Origin: Phyto melanocephala
Lineage: Eukaryota > Arthropoda > Insecta > Diptera > Rhinophoridae
Direction of reading: 5' to 3'
NCBI GenBank assembly: GCA_941918925.1
Contig: OW799236.1
Span: 124,122,360-124,186,359 of the forward strand
Length of the DNA stretch: 64,000 bases
Shown piece by piece: positions 35,784-47,335 of the stretch; positions within the stretch are counted from its first letter, which is position 1; every line of letters starts with the position of its first letter. A program made the translations under genes and the position numbers. The notes under the pieces are model-generated. The model ran no database searches and was not told where the DNA came from. It was given only the letters and a program-made list of their open reading frames with translations.

Positions 35784-36640
35784 AAGTTTAAATCACAATT
35801 ATAGAAAACCACATTCTAAATATATTAAGCAAAATATGTTCTTTGTAATCCTGGAACCGAATTCTCTCTTTCGACTGCTTACGAGTTTTTGTTCTCTTGA
35901 TATATGAATTCTATTGTAATAAGAATGTTCTTATTTTGGTCTTTACCCTAAAAACTCAATTCCACAAATAATATTTTAATGACAGGATTCTATATACGAG
36001 AAAAAGTACCATTAATTGTGAAGTTCTACGACTTTATTTTCATCTCTATGATACAATGATATTGTCTTTGTTAGGTCTTCGTATTAGCAAATTCTTACGT
36101 TGCAAATTTGGTGCATAAAAAGTATTAAAAATTTATTTCAATTTACCCAACACTGATAAACTTTTTTATACAAATAATTGTTCTCCTTAGTACGTTATTA
36201 AAATAAAGAGCATTAAAAGTAAATTCAAGAGCAAATACTCGAAATTGGCAGAGAACAAACTAAATCAAACAAACACACATTGGTGCATTAAACGAATATT
36301 AAATGTATTTTAATTACAATAGAATAGAAAAAAAAACTAACAATTTGTTTTAAAAAAAATTTTAAGCACGGAATGCGTTTAAGTTGTTGGGGATGACATT
36401 CCTGTGTTGTATTTTTTTTTTTGTATAAAGTAGGAAATAAAAATTTTAAAATTAGTTTAAAAACAATTGTCACAAATTGAAATTAATACCGAGTTAGGTG
36501 AGTGTGTACATGTGTGCATACATACTTACATACATATTGTAATTCCGTAAATTTTAACACGAGCACAATTTATTATGTGAATGTTTAGCATTGTAATTTT
36601 GCAAGATATCTTTCTTTTATAATTAAGTATGTATATAGAT
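35784..36640. other. AT-rich non-coding DNA, no feature seen
   Basis: No gene, RNA or bounded repeat was recognised. The open frame at 36288-36473 (minus) is a by-product of T and A runs. Confidence 0.45.
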
Positions 36641-36641
36641 A

Positions 36642-37668
36642 AAGAGTGTCTCAGTATGAATGCATTTTTTAATTAAGTGTCGCATTTTTTGTACAAGTGG
36701 CAACTCTGAAAAAAGGAGCGCCTTAAGAAAGAATAACGCGTTATATTTTAAAAACTTATTTAAAAAATTTGGAAAGTTATGCTGAAACCACTCGCCGACT
36801 TAAAAAAATTTTAATCGAGAAAATGCACCGAATGTTTTAATAATTCGAAGAGTGGTTAAAAAAATTTTGAGAAACTGGGTCTGTTATGAACAGTAAGACT
36901 TCTGTGTTGTTAACGTACCGATCGGTCTCTTAAAAACATTTCTGTTGTTATCGATAGCAATAGTTCATAACATAACAATTTCAAATTTCGCAAAGCACTA
37001 CGCAGTTAATTTTAACATGCATATAAAATTTACCTTACTCAGGAGCTCAAACCAGCAGACCATATAAAGCACCGGCAATTCGTAATAGAGCAAAGTGAAG
37101 TGAATGTTGGATTTTTGAAAAAAAGTCATCTTTTCCGATAAAGCGTATAACCATCTGAATGGTTTGGTGAGTACACAAAATTATGGAATTTGGGGCTCAG
37201 AAAATCAAACAATGAGAAACAAATGCACCCACAACGAGCAACTGTCTGGTGCGGATTTTAGTCAGCCGGCATAATATGGCCTAACTTTTTATAAAAATGG
37301 AGCCGAAATTGCAGCTACTGTGAACGTCATTCGTTACGGAAATATGATAAAGAAGTTCTTCTAGATCCAACTGGACAACCTGTTCTTTTAACAAGACGAC
37401 GCCATCTGCCTTTTTATAAATCTTGGGCTTATGCGAATAAGCCAAAAACAATTCCTGAGCTCAAATCCGAGATCCAAAGCGTCATTGGTGAGTTACAGTC
37501 ATATTTCTGTAAAAAGGCATGAACAATTTCATTCAAAGGATAATGGCCTGTCATCAGAGCCGTGAAGGACATTTGACGGATATTTCATTCTATACTTAAT
37601 CAACACTTCTCAAAAAGTATGCGATCTTGTTTAAAAACGAAAAAGTGAATTCTTACTGAGGCACTCTT
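36642..37668 (+). mobile_element. mariner/rosa-like element, full ends, decayed transposase
   Basis: Ends are AAGAGTGTCTCAGTATGAAT at the left and the complement of AAGAGTGCCTCAGTAAGAAT at the right, each next to TA (36640-36641 and 37669-37670). Translated pieces read ESYAETTRRLKKILIEKM, then SVSTQNYGIWGSENQTM, then TVWCGF and FYKNGAEIAATVNVIRY, in transposase order. Many stops and frameshifts are present. At about 1.03 kb it is close to, but shorter than, the usual 1.3 kb. Confidence 0.8.
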
Positions 37669-37671
37669 TAC

Positions 37672-38900
37672 ATGTGTACCCACAAGTTAGTTATGTATGC
37701 ATGCGTTAGATCAAACTAGTTAAAGGGGAATCATTTGATCGACGATACAAGGTAAACACCCCTACTCATGTTTCAAAAAAAATTTAAAAAAAATAATTTG
37801 TTTAAAAAAATTAATAAAAACGATTAAATTTATTTCTCTTTTATAATTATTATTAAGCACACGGAAGTTTTTGAACATGGAGATGTCATGGTAGTGTTGC
37901 CATAGGTAAAATGCAGAATTTTTAATTCAATTTCAATTCAGTTCGTAGTACAGATGATTTTGCAATCAAGCTTTAAATAAATACAAAAATAATTAAAAAA
38001 GCATAAAATTTAAGAGTAAATATAAATTATAGGATGTATAAGTGTATCGCTTTTTTGGCGATACGGTACCGATACTCAACAAAATGAAGACTATACGGGT
38101 ATTGAATTTGAATTCAAGGTAAAATTTACAAGACACAAAAATAAACTTTATTGAAAACTTCTAATCTTGATGGTCAATAAGTGGCGAATTAGGCGTAATG
38201 TTGCATTTATTATTTTATTTTTAAATATTTCTACATTGTGTCTATGTGCGTTATTCAAATTAGTTGCACAAATAAATGTGTAAAATTAAATTGAAAAATA
38301 ATAAAAGCGTAATGTATATTTGATGCACATTTATTACGAGTTAAATTTGTAGTTGTTTGTTTGAGAGAATTCATTTAAGTATAATTAAATAGCTGAATGC
38401 AATAAAAAAACATCATCATTGTTTAAATATCATCGCTGTGGATGTGCAAGTAAATTTATTTATTGTCTTGATCTTGGCTCAGCTTAACTTGGCAATAATT
38501 TTACTCGCTTTATTGTTTTTAATATTTATTTATCTTTCTTAATGAAGCTAAAAATAAACAATAAATTTATAAAAAGCTTTTCATTAACATAAACTCAACT
38601 ACATCGTTATTTAGTTTTTGAATTTAAATTCAATTAACAGCAACAAAACTTTTGTACTTGTAATATCACAGTGACTCAGATAAACTAATGTACAGTAGAA
38701 CACTTTATGCAAAATCATATTTTAGTGATTTAAGTGAATGTCAGCTAAAAAATCATAAATTTTTTACAATTTGTTTGAAGTAACATAAGGAAGCTTCTTA
38801 CAAAGGTCAATAGGTGTGCTTCACAAAGTGTCATTGGTGCCGTTAAAAGTGTACCTCAAGGGCGCTGAACAGTTTACCTTCGAGAACAAAACATCAGTAG
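37672..38900. other. AT-rich non-coding DNA, no feature seen
   Basis: A possible palindrome-like GCGATACGG motif near 38047-38080 is the only oddity. No gene, RNA or bounded repeat was recognised. Confidence 0.45.
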
Positions 38901-38901
38901 A

Positions 38902-39497
38902 TCCATATATATAAAAGTGAAACTCTGTGTGTGTGTGTGTTGGCTATAGACTCCAAAACAGTAAAACCGATCGGGCTTAAACTTTGGTAAGTTGTTGTAC
39001 ACATGCCAGGGAGTGTTTGTGGGTGGAAAAAAGTGGGCGGGGCCACGCCCATAAAAAATTAGTTATCATATTTAGCTACTTGCACATGACCGATTGACCG
39101 AGCTGTCATGACTTTATAATCGTGATAAGAAAAATGGGCTTGGCCACGCCCATAAAAATGTTATAATTTTGAAGTTCTTGCACTGGACTGATTATTCTGA
39201 AACTTTGCACACATATTAAACTGTCATGACTTTCTAATTTCGTGATTAGAAAAGTGGGCAGTGCCACGCCCATAAAAAAAAGTTATAATTTTGATGTACT
39301 TGCACTGGACCGATTTTTCTAAAACTTTCCACACATATTGAGCTGTTATAACTATACAGTTTCGTAATTAGAAAAGTGGGCAGTATCACGCCCATAAAAA
39401 AAATAGTTTTTAGCTTTTTGCACTTGATATTCAATTAAAATTCAGAATGCATTTTTATTCATTAAGGGGCGTAGCAACGCGCGCCGGGCTTTTCTAG
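38902..39497 (+). mobile_element. non-autonomous Helitron with tandem ~115-bp units
   Basis: It starts TCCATATATATAAAAGTG (TC at 38902-38903), ends CTAG (39494-39497), and lies between A and T. Four tandem units each contain a GTGGGC-GCCACGCCCATAAAA block (about 39030, 39130, 39255 and 39375), a TTGCACTGGACCGATT block and an AACTTTGCACACATATT block. The 3' end upstream of CTAG is GC-rich (CAACGCGCGCCGGGC), consistent with the usual subterminal hairpin. There is no coding capacity. Confidence 0.8.
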
Positions 39498-39499
39498 TA

Positions 39500-40990
39500 A
39501 AAAATAAAAAAAATTGCCTTGCAAAACTGCTTCAAATTCAAAGTTTTGAGGCGCATTTTTTCCGGTACGGTCTAATCAATGACCAAAAAAGATTTTCGAA
39601 ATATTATTTTTTTACATATTTTAAAATATATTTAGCTGAAATTTAGAAAAAAAATATATAAAATTTTAACAAATAAATAAAAATGTATTCAAAACTTTAC
39701 TTGATCATAATTTTAATTAATTTTATTTTTTTAATATGATTTAGGTGACTTTCAGGAAGATGATCATTTAGTTTGTGATTTGACCTTATGTGAGTTAAGA
39801 ACGTTATAGAGCAATTTAGAGGAGACATTAAAAAAGCGGTCAACTACAATCAACACATTGATCGTTTAAAATCCATAGGATTTTTCCTTGGACACAGAAG
39901 ACTGAACAAATTCATAAAACCCTATCAAATATGGTGGTGTATGGAATAGTGGAGACAGTTCTAAAAAACTAGAGAAAATTTAATGACCAACGTGTTTCTG
40001 ATTAAAATTTTTTATTTTAATTTCCAAAAATAATCTCCTTTTTATCAGATAACCTTAAAAAATATTTATTATTATTTTCTTTTTGTTATGTACGATTTAA
40101 CAGTTTTGCCTTTTAAAAATGGTATTAATAAATTGTGAGTTCAAAGAACTTAGAAATATTAAAGTTTGCATTATTTAAAAAAAAAATAAAAACATATTTT
40201 TTCTTTGATATTTTTTATTTTAATAAACATCTAAGAAAACTTGGCAAACGCACATTTTTTTTTTTTTTTCATTTTTAAATTGACAATAAATCGACATCAA
40301 CACGTCTACCAATTAAAGTTTAACTTACGATACTAGTGATGAAATCTCAACTAAATTTAAGATAAAATTGTCAAATAATTCTATCGAAAAATCAAATTAT
40401 CTTATATAATTTTACACCATGATTAACGGCTAATACCTACACAACAAATGCATATTATTCCCAGTGTTACCGGAATTACGATTAAATTTAAAACAGCTTA
40501 GCTACACAATTATTCAAAATTTTACAATTACCAAAAAAAAAAAATAATTTAGTTTTCTTCCAAGCATTCAAAAATTTATTTCATTATCAAAAATGGCTCA
40601 AGTTTATTTATTCTTTTATTTTAATTTCCTAAAAATTTTCTAAATTTAATTAAATTGTAATCATTTTAGAATCTTCAAAAATTATTCCAATATTAGCCAA
40701 GTGGAATGAATTTTCGAAACCAGTACACTCATATGTAATTTGAAACTGTATTTATGTTGCAATTCATTGAAATTAGAATAGGGGAATCATAATTCTTATT
40801 TTAAAATTTTTATTAAATTAAATTTAATTTTGAAAATGTTTTAAGAAATCAAAAATAATAGAATAAATGAACTTGAGCCAAAATAAAAATTATTTACAGT
40901 AAAATTTAATATATAAAGTTTGAATAAAATATTAATATATAAAAAAAATATTGTTAATATAGTAATATCGATCTGCAGGCCCCAACAAAT
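39500..40990. other. AT-rich non-coding DNA, no feature seen
   Basis: No gene or bounded repeat was recognised. The part at 39735-39960 is somewhat less AT-rich but gives no sustained open frame. Confidence 0.45.
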
Positions 40991-40994
40991 TTTT

Positions 40995-41490
40995 TATACC
41001 CTTCACCTGCGGTGCACTAGAGTATATGTATATAGTTTTGTCATTCCATTTGTACTTTCTACAATTTTCGTTTCTGACCCCATAAAGTATAAATTTTCTG
41101 AAAGCTTATGAATAGAGGAGTCGATTAAGCCCTGACCGTCTGTCTTTGTGTTGGTTGAAATCAACTTTTAGAAGCAACCATATGTTCCTCAGATCTGTGT
41201 ATGGTATCAATCATAGAAAAATTTATAGGTACCTTTGCTACTATTTGTATATATAATATGGCTCTAGAGATATTCGTGTAAACTTTTGGATAAATTGGGC
41301 TCTTATCGATAAAGTTATAGGCAAAAAAAATTTTTTTTTATTTATATTCTAAAAATTTACAAACGAAAATCAATTTTTTATGTATAACATGAAATATAGG
41401 TTAAGCTACGATGTGGCATTATACCTATGCACATGATGGTGAAGGGTATTAGCAGATTCAGCACGGCCGAATGTAGCACTCTTACTTGTT
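40995..41490 (-). repeat. internally divergent copy of the TATACCCTTCAC family
   Basis: Both ends match the family: TATACCCTTCACCTGCGGTG at the left, and CAGCACGGCCGAATGTAGCA then CTTACTTGTT at the right, in the same orientation as 25323-26080. The middle (about 41215-41420) differs entirely from the AT-only stretch of the other copies and contains GGTACCTTTGCTAC. It is either a separate subfamily or a recombinant. Confidence 0.65.
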
Positions 41491-41544
41491 ACATTTTATT
41501 TATGTAAATGCGATACATATAATATCAAAACACAGTGTACCAAA

Positions 41545-41692
41545 AAATTAAATGTCATCTGCCAGGTTGATTTGTGAATCTAATCCATCCAGAGCGCCGA
41601 CCAAACGCAAATATAATAAAAATTTATTCAAATCGGCCCAGTCGTTTAGAATGAGTTCAGTGACATACACTCGTACAGTTAAATTATATACA
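41545..41692 (-). mobile_element. Helitron 5' end fragment
   Basis: AAATCGGCCCAGTCGTTTAG followed by TCAGTGACATACACTCGTAC and an AT-rich run resembles the 5' subterminal region of fly Helitrons read on the opposite strand. It is cut off by the MITE at 41695. Confidence 0.4.
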
Positions 41693-41694
41693 TA

Positions 41695-41983
41695 CAGTAT
41701 CGGCCAAAACCTAAGCACCCCCTCAGTACATTTTTTTAAATGATAATTTTTTTAAGAAAACAAAGTTATTAAAGTTTTTTGTATTTTTTTTTATATATTT
41801 ACATCTTTATTATTGAAAAACGCAAACTTTAAGAATTCAGAATTTAATACAAAAAAGTTAAAATTCAAAAAATATTTTAAGTCGCAAATATAAGCAGACT
41901 AAAGTAAAGCAAGCCGCCTAATATTAAAAATTATCATTTAAAAAAAATGTACTGAGGGGGTGCTTAGGTTTTGGCCGATACTG
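41695..41983. mobile_element. TA-flanked MITE with ~58-bp TIRs (CAGTATCGGCCAAAACC)
   Basis: CAGTATCGGCCAAAACC and the following CTAAGCACCCCCTCAG are repeated inverted at the right end with almost no changes over about 58 nt. TA flanks both ends (41693-41694 and 41984-41985), a Tc1/mariner-type signature. The interior of about 170 bp is AT-rich and non-coding. The same first bases, CAGTATYGGCC, start the larger element at 45466. Confidence 0.85.
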
Positions 41984-41985
41984 TA

Positions 41986-44900
41986 GGTATATGTTAAAAA
42001 TAAATATTATAAAAAATATTTTATAATATTATTAATCTTTTTTAATATATTTATGTACCTATTTATTTTTATTAAATTTAAACGAATACTACTTTATCAT
42101 TGAAATAAATTATTTCTGAAATTTATGATGTAGATTTATCAAAGAAGAATATATAATAGTATATAGAGATGTGTGTACGCATGTATGTTAATTAAAAACG
42201 ACAATTTTTTAAGCGTATAAATGAAAATGAAGCTTATATTTTTACTATTAAAAACTTATAGAAGAAAAATAAATTAAACTTGCGATGCACACATAAAAAT
42301 GTTCATTATTTAAGTAACATTTCTGCTTTAAAAACAGTCTTTTTTAAGACCTTACAGAAATTTAAAAATAAAAGTTAACATCACTGCTGTCTACTGAGCA
42401 CGTGTTCTCCTGAGAAAATATCTTTAAAAAGCTGGATTTTTTGTTTTGCCATAATAGTACTAAAATTGTTTTTGTTTGTTATTAGAAAAGAGAGAGCTGA
42501 AATGGGTATAAAAAATAATAAAGATCTAAAAATAGAACAAGTGTTTGTGTCAAAATAAGCAAATATATGATAAAAATAAAACTCAACCACTTTAAAACCA
42601 CAGCTGAAAAAACGAGATATTTCATGATGAACAGGATTGCCAGAGTTTTTGAAAGTATCTATCACTAAGTACAAAGAAAAAACTGGCAAATATAGTTCTT
42701 AAAATTTTTTATCTGTAAAATCAATTAAAATATACAATTTATTTTTTAATAATACCTGTATACGTAAGTTTATTAACAGAGAGTATTTGTTTACTTAGGA
42801 AGGACTGGGTAAAATCACAAAACAATTATAACTAAAAAGAATGGTTCTACTGACTAGTCTACCAAGGCACCCAAGTGATGTATGTATACCAAAGTAGGTA
42901 TTATATTAAAGTAAAATTGAGATCGGTCAGGGTTTTCTTGAATAAACAAGCGAACGGACATAGCGTTAATTAATTAGAAATGGAAACACTTTTTCGAAAA
43001 ATACTTTCCTTAAAGATATCTGCTTAAAAATAAATACATCCTAATAATTCCTTAAGTTTTAATAAAGTTAACAGAGTTAAGAATTAAAAGTTGTACCTTC
43101 AAAGTAAATGATTTTTTTTATTATGCGTGGCACCTTTATCAATTTTAGCAGTAATGCATGATAGAAGCAATCAACACTCAATGGAAAATTCTTTGACAAA
43201 AGGCAAAAAAAACCTCAAGTAAAATATTTTAATTTTAGATTTTGATTGGGTTTTATTTAATTTGTTATCTCTTTCGTTTGGTACCAATAAGTTAAGTCTA
43301 GCATTATTGTTTATAATCGAAATAATTTGATTGAATTTTGATTAAATCGTAAATATTTGATTAAATAAATAAAATATGAATTAATGTTATTCTGACTTAA
43401 GACCTTTTGCTTTAAAGAAATTTGAATGACAGTCATCAAAGCATATTCACAAGCCAATCAAGACGCAGCAGCTAATTTGACTAAAAAAATTTACGAAAAA
43501 TTAGCTTTGTTGTAGCAATTTAGGTATGCAAATATGCCTAGGCAGGTATTATAACGCTCTATTTAATACTTGCTTTAGTTACAAGTTTACTTTTATTTGT
43601 TTTAAATTAAAAAAAAAAACAAATTGTGGAATTTTTAACACTTTCTATAGTTTCTGTGACTGGCTTTTACGTATTTCGCTTTTGAATGCAAAATAAAACT
43701 CGCTCTGCCCAGGTAGGTAGATAACGACTTGTTCTAGTTATTATTCCAGAGGATAATATAGAGCATATCGAGAGTAAAATAATGGAAGAGCTTTCCGTGA
43801 AAGGGCTTTAAAATCTGAGAAAACTGTCGAGATTTCTAATAAGCCATTGGAATGGGCCGAAAATAAAATAGTTTATCAACGAGATTTGAATGAATATACA
43901 TATGATATAGTTAACACAGCGAGCCGTTTAAAAGGTGATTGCACAAAAGAAACAGCAAAAAAATCACTAGTTTTTTCGCATAATTACTTAGTGTTTTTTT
44001 TTTTTTAATTATATGTTTTGTTTTTAATCCAATAAACTATAAATAAAAAAAATTCTACTTTTATGGCAAAAACGTTTTTCAAAGGAAATTAGATGCCATT
44101 AGCAATAATGAACAATCTTACAATAGTGATCTGACTTGGTTTTAATTAGATTAAATTATCGAGAGTTCACAGTATAAGGTACCTATATGTATATTCAAGA
44201 ATGATAAAAACAAGATAACAAATTGCGCATGTTTGCTGTAATTCTGCTCTCTCATGCGTGACACGTCACACCAGCAAACAAACATTTAAAAAAAAAGTAA
44301 ATAAACTGCTAAAATAAAAATTTAATAAATATCAAATAAATAAATAAATAAAAAACAAAAAAGTGATTATTTTTTTTTTATTATTTATTTGAAAAGCGTA
44401 GCGTAGCCGTAATATGTTCAATAATATACTTTTAAATTAACTATAATGCGAACTAAATTGTTTTTGGGTATTAAAAGATACTTATTGTTAACAAACCATA
44501 TGTTTTCTAAAATTGTATACATATCTGGATTCGTAACGATATTAATGCAATTAAAGTACGTACTCAGTTTTAATGTTTGTTACTAAATTTTCGACGAATG
44601 TTTTGGCAACCCTGATTAAATGTTTTGGCAACAAATTAAAATACAAAATAAATACTTAAGAGATATGTAAGGAGATGCAATGAACAAAAAGAATTAACAA
44701 ATCATGCAGAAATAAATTTTATGTTTTTTTTTTTTTTTTTATTTATGATTATCTTTTTAAATAATGTATTTTTGGCAACAGGTTGAGGAAAAATACAAAC
44801 AATTACAATATTTATATATAAGATCGTAGAAAATATATTAAATGCATGGTAGGTAGGTATAGCATATAGAAACACTTACATTTTTGCTAGTTTAAGATGA

Positions 44901-45465
44901 CAATTATTACAAGTTGTTTATTAGGTTGCAGAAAAAACTAGGAGCAGCAGATGTCGTGGCAGGGAAATTTTAACTAAAAGCTCTTGACAAGCGTTTCTGG
45001 GGGCCTTTGAGAGATGATAGTTTTGATGATATGTATTTTATTAGAATATTTCTGTTCATCCAGTTGTAATAAATAGTTTATCTGATGAACGAACGTTTGT
45101 TTTCATTTAAGCAGTTTTAATTATTGCACAGCACTCAAATGACAAAGTTATAATAATTGTATTTAGAAGTTTACACACATACTGAAATACTCATAGTAAA
45201 ACATAGTTAATAGTAGTTATGAAGTAGGTAGTTATAGTTGCACAAGAAGTTTAAATGATACAGGAAATGCAGTCTTTGTATTGTCTTGTTTCTTTTAAAT
45301 TTTTTTGAGGAGTAGAATGCAGGCGGAAGAAAAAATTATATTTAATAAAATAAAGATTCCATTTAATAAGCTTTACAATAATAACAACAGAACAACACCC
45401 AGTAGTACATAAATCACAAAAATTTAGTAATGCTAGCAGTGTTGTACGATCAAGTTATAAATATA
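41986..45465. other. mostly AT-rich non-coding DNA
   Basis: Only a protein-like open segment at 43778-44005 stands out. A GCGTGGCACC motif near 43124 suggests a small Helitron fragment. The 102-codon minus-strand frame at 42381-42689 has no recognisable family or motif and is not claimed. Confidence 0.45.
43778..44005 (+). pseudogene. unidentified protein-like fragment
   Basis: A 76-codon frame without a start codon reads NNGRAFRERALKSEKTVEIS, then NKPLEWAENKIVYQRDLN and EYTYDIVNTASRLKGDCTK, ending in a T run. The charged, mixed composition is unlike the surrounding AT-driven frames. A second frame just upstream (IIPEDNIEHIESKIMEELS) may be the same protein before a frameshift. I do not recognise the family; a transposon or processed-gene origin is possible. 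Confidence 0.25.
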
Positions 45466-47333
45466 CAGTATTGGCCATAACTAGGGTACCTCCTATAGCT
45501 GATTTTTTGTATACACTATCTTTTATAAAAACGATGTTTCTTAATAGTGTTGTATATATGTAAGTTTCAATTTTTAAAATATTTATTGTTAACAAACGAA
45601 AATTTTTTAATTCTGTTCTATTCTATAATAAAAAGGGTAAAATTAAAATAAAATGTGTCGATGAGAAAATGTAAGGAATAAAACTATAGTAACCCTTCTT
45701 AGATACAAAATTTCAATAATATTAATGACTTCGCACAACTCTTAGGTCTTAGGACATAAAATTATGTATTTTATCTTGCGATAGTGTATAGTCGTGTTTA
45801 TGGCTTCATTCCTTAATTCATTCGAGGTTTCAAAAATATCAAAATTTTTCGATATTATCTTGTTGTTTATTTTTTAATGATCTAGTTAATTGAAAACGAG
45901 TATGTCTATATATATAGGATTGTTGTCATGGCTTAATTGTTGGTTGCAGTTTGAGTGTAAAAATATACAACATAAATTACCAACCCTTTAATGAAATTGG
46001 CCAGACAACACGTCTGCGGCTAATCCGCAAATTTTAACCGACCGTCTTCGCTTTGTTATAATAAACAATTTGCAAGATGAACAGCTGTTTGTAGTTTACG
46101 AAATTAGAAATAAGCCTAAGTTGTCCACAGCTTCAACAGTGGTCATTTTGCCGTGTTGTGGTAAGTATACTCATATTCATTTATAAACATGTATTCTATT
46201 TTTGACAGATTGTAGTCGGTAGCCTGCTGCCGTTTATGTGTTTATAGCATATTAAAGGTCATTCTTGTTTTTGCGATTCTCACGGTCTATTTGCATTCTC
46301 CAATAAGTTCACATTAGAATTAAGAGCACGCCAACCAAGAACTTTAACTTTATTTCTTTGTTATCACTCCTTACAAACTTTGGAGGTATTTTTTGAAAAT
46401 TTATGCTGTTTAAAATTAAAGTTGCATTTCTTGGTCAGCGTATGAGAGCATTATATCACGGTCTACAAGTCGATCTTACATTTCACAGTTGTTAAGTAGA
46501 TAATCTTAAGATTTAATTTTTCTCTATTTTTCGTTTCACCTTATACCATCCCAATTTTTTTAAATAAATTTTTTCTTTATTTATTCTTTTAAACAGTTAA
46601 GTTTAGCTTTGGCAGACCCAATTCGAGCATTCTTGTTTTCTGTTGGTATTAATGTTTTTTCGTTAATCTTCAGAAGATTAATACTTCTAGCAAAGACTAT
46701 AATCTATAGTCTTTGCTTCTAGTATTCTTTAGAGAATCGTTTTCACTAATGCTTTGACATAAACAGTTATTTACTTGAATATAAAACGCTGTTAAGGAAT
46801 CGTCATGCTGCAAGTTTCTAGTGAACGTCCTTCAGAATGTACCGGAAATACGCGATCCGTCCGCAAAAACTAAAAGGTAAACCTAGATATTATTGGCTAG
46901 ATAACTTAATATTATTTAAGCTGCTTATGTCGCTAAAAGCTAGCGCTTTTGTCACCAATAGTTACAATTGCCTGGAGATTTCATTTCTTGCCATTTTTTG
47001 TACCTATATAACTACATATATCGACGTTTTTAAATTTGTAATTTAAAAAACTTATAGGGCAAACACAAAACTCAAGCATTATGGATCTAATTAACTGTGT
47101 TTGTTTTCAGCGTTTAGCTTTTATGCAATTAACGTGTCTGGTGATTATGTAAATTTTGAAAAGAATATGGTATTTAAAGGGAGCGAAAAACGGCATGCGA
47201 TTGCTATAAAAATTTTACTCAATGGTTCCAGTTGTTCGATTCTAATAAAAACTTTTTTAATTTAATTTTTAATGTCACTCTAATTTTGTATACAAATCTT
47301 CTATAGGGGTTGCGTTTGTAATGGCCAATACTG
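45466..47333 (+). mobile_element. Tc1-like element, 1.87 kb, decayed
   Basis: CAGTATTGGCCATAAC at 45466 is mirrored by GGCCAATACTG ending at 47333, with TA on both sides (45464-45465 and 47334-47335). Near 46020 the plus strand reads NPQILTDRLRFVIINNLQDE, resembling the second helix-turn-helix of Tc1 transposases. No catalytic DDE motif was found. A short inverted repeat lies inside at 46327-46443. Confidence 0.6.
46327..46443. repeat. small inverted repeat nested in the Tc1-like element
   Basis: CACGCCAACCAAGAACTT at the left and its imperfect complement (TACGCTGACCAAGAAATGC) at the right enclose about 65 bp. It looks like a short MITE inserted into the Tc1-like element; no target duplication was resolved. 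Confidence 0.45.
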
Positions 47334-47335
47334 TA

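Noticed and set aside
42381..42689. 102-codon minus-strand frame
   Set aside because: No recognisable motif or domain, no neighbouring transposon structure and an AT-driven composition rich in Phe and Ile.
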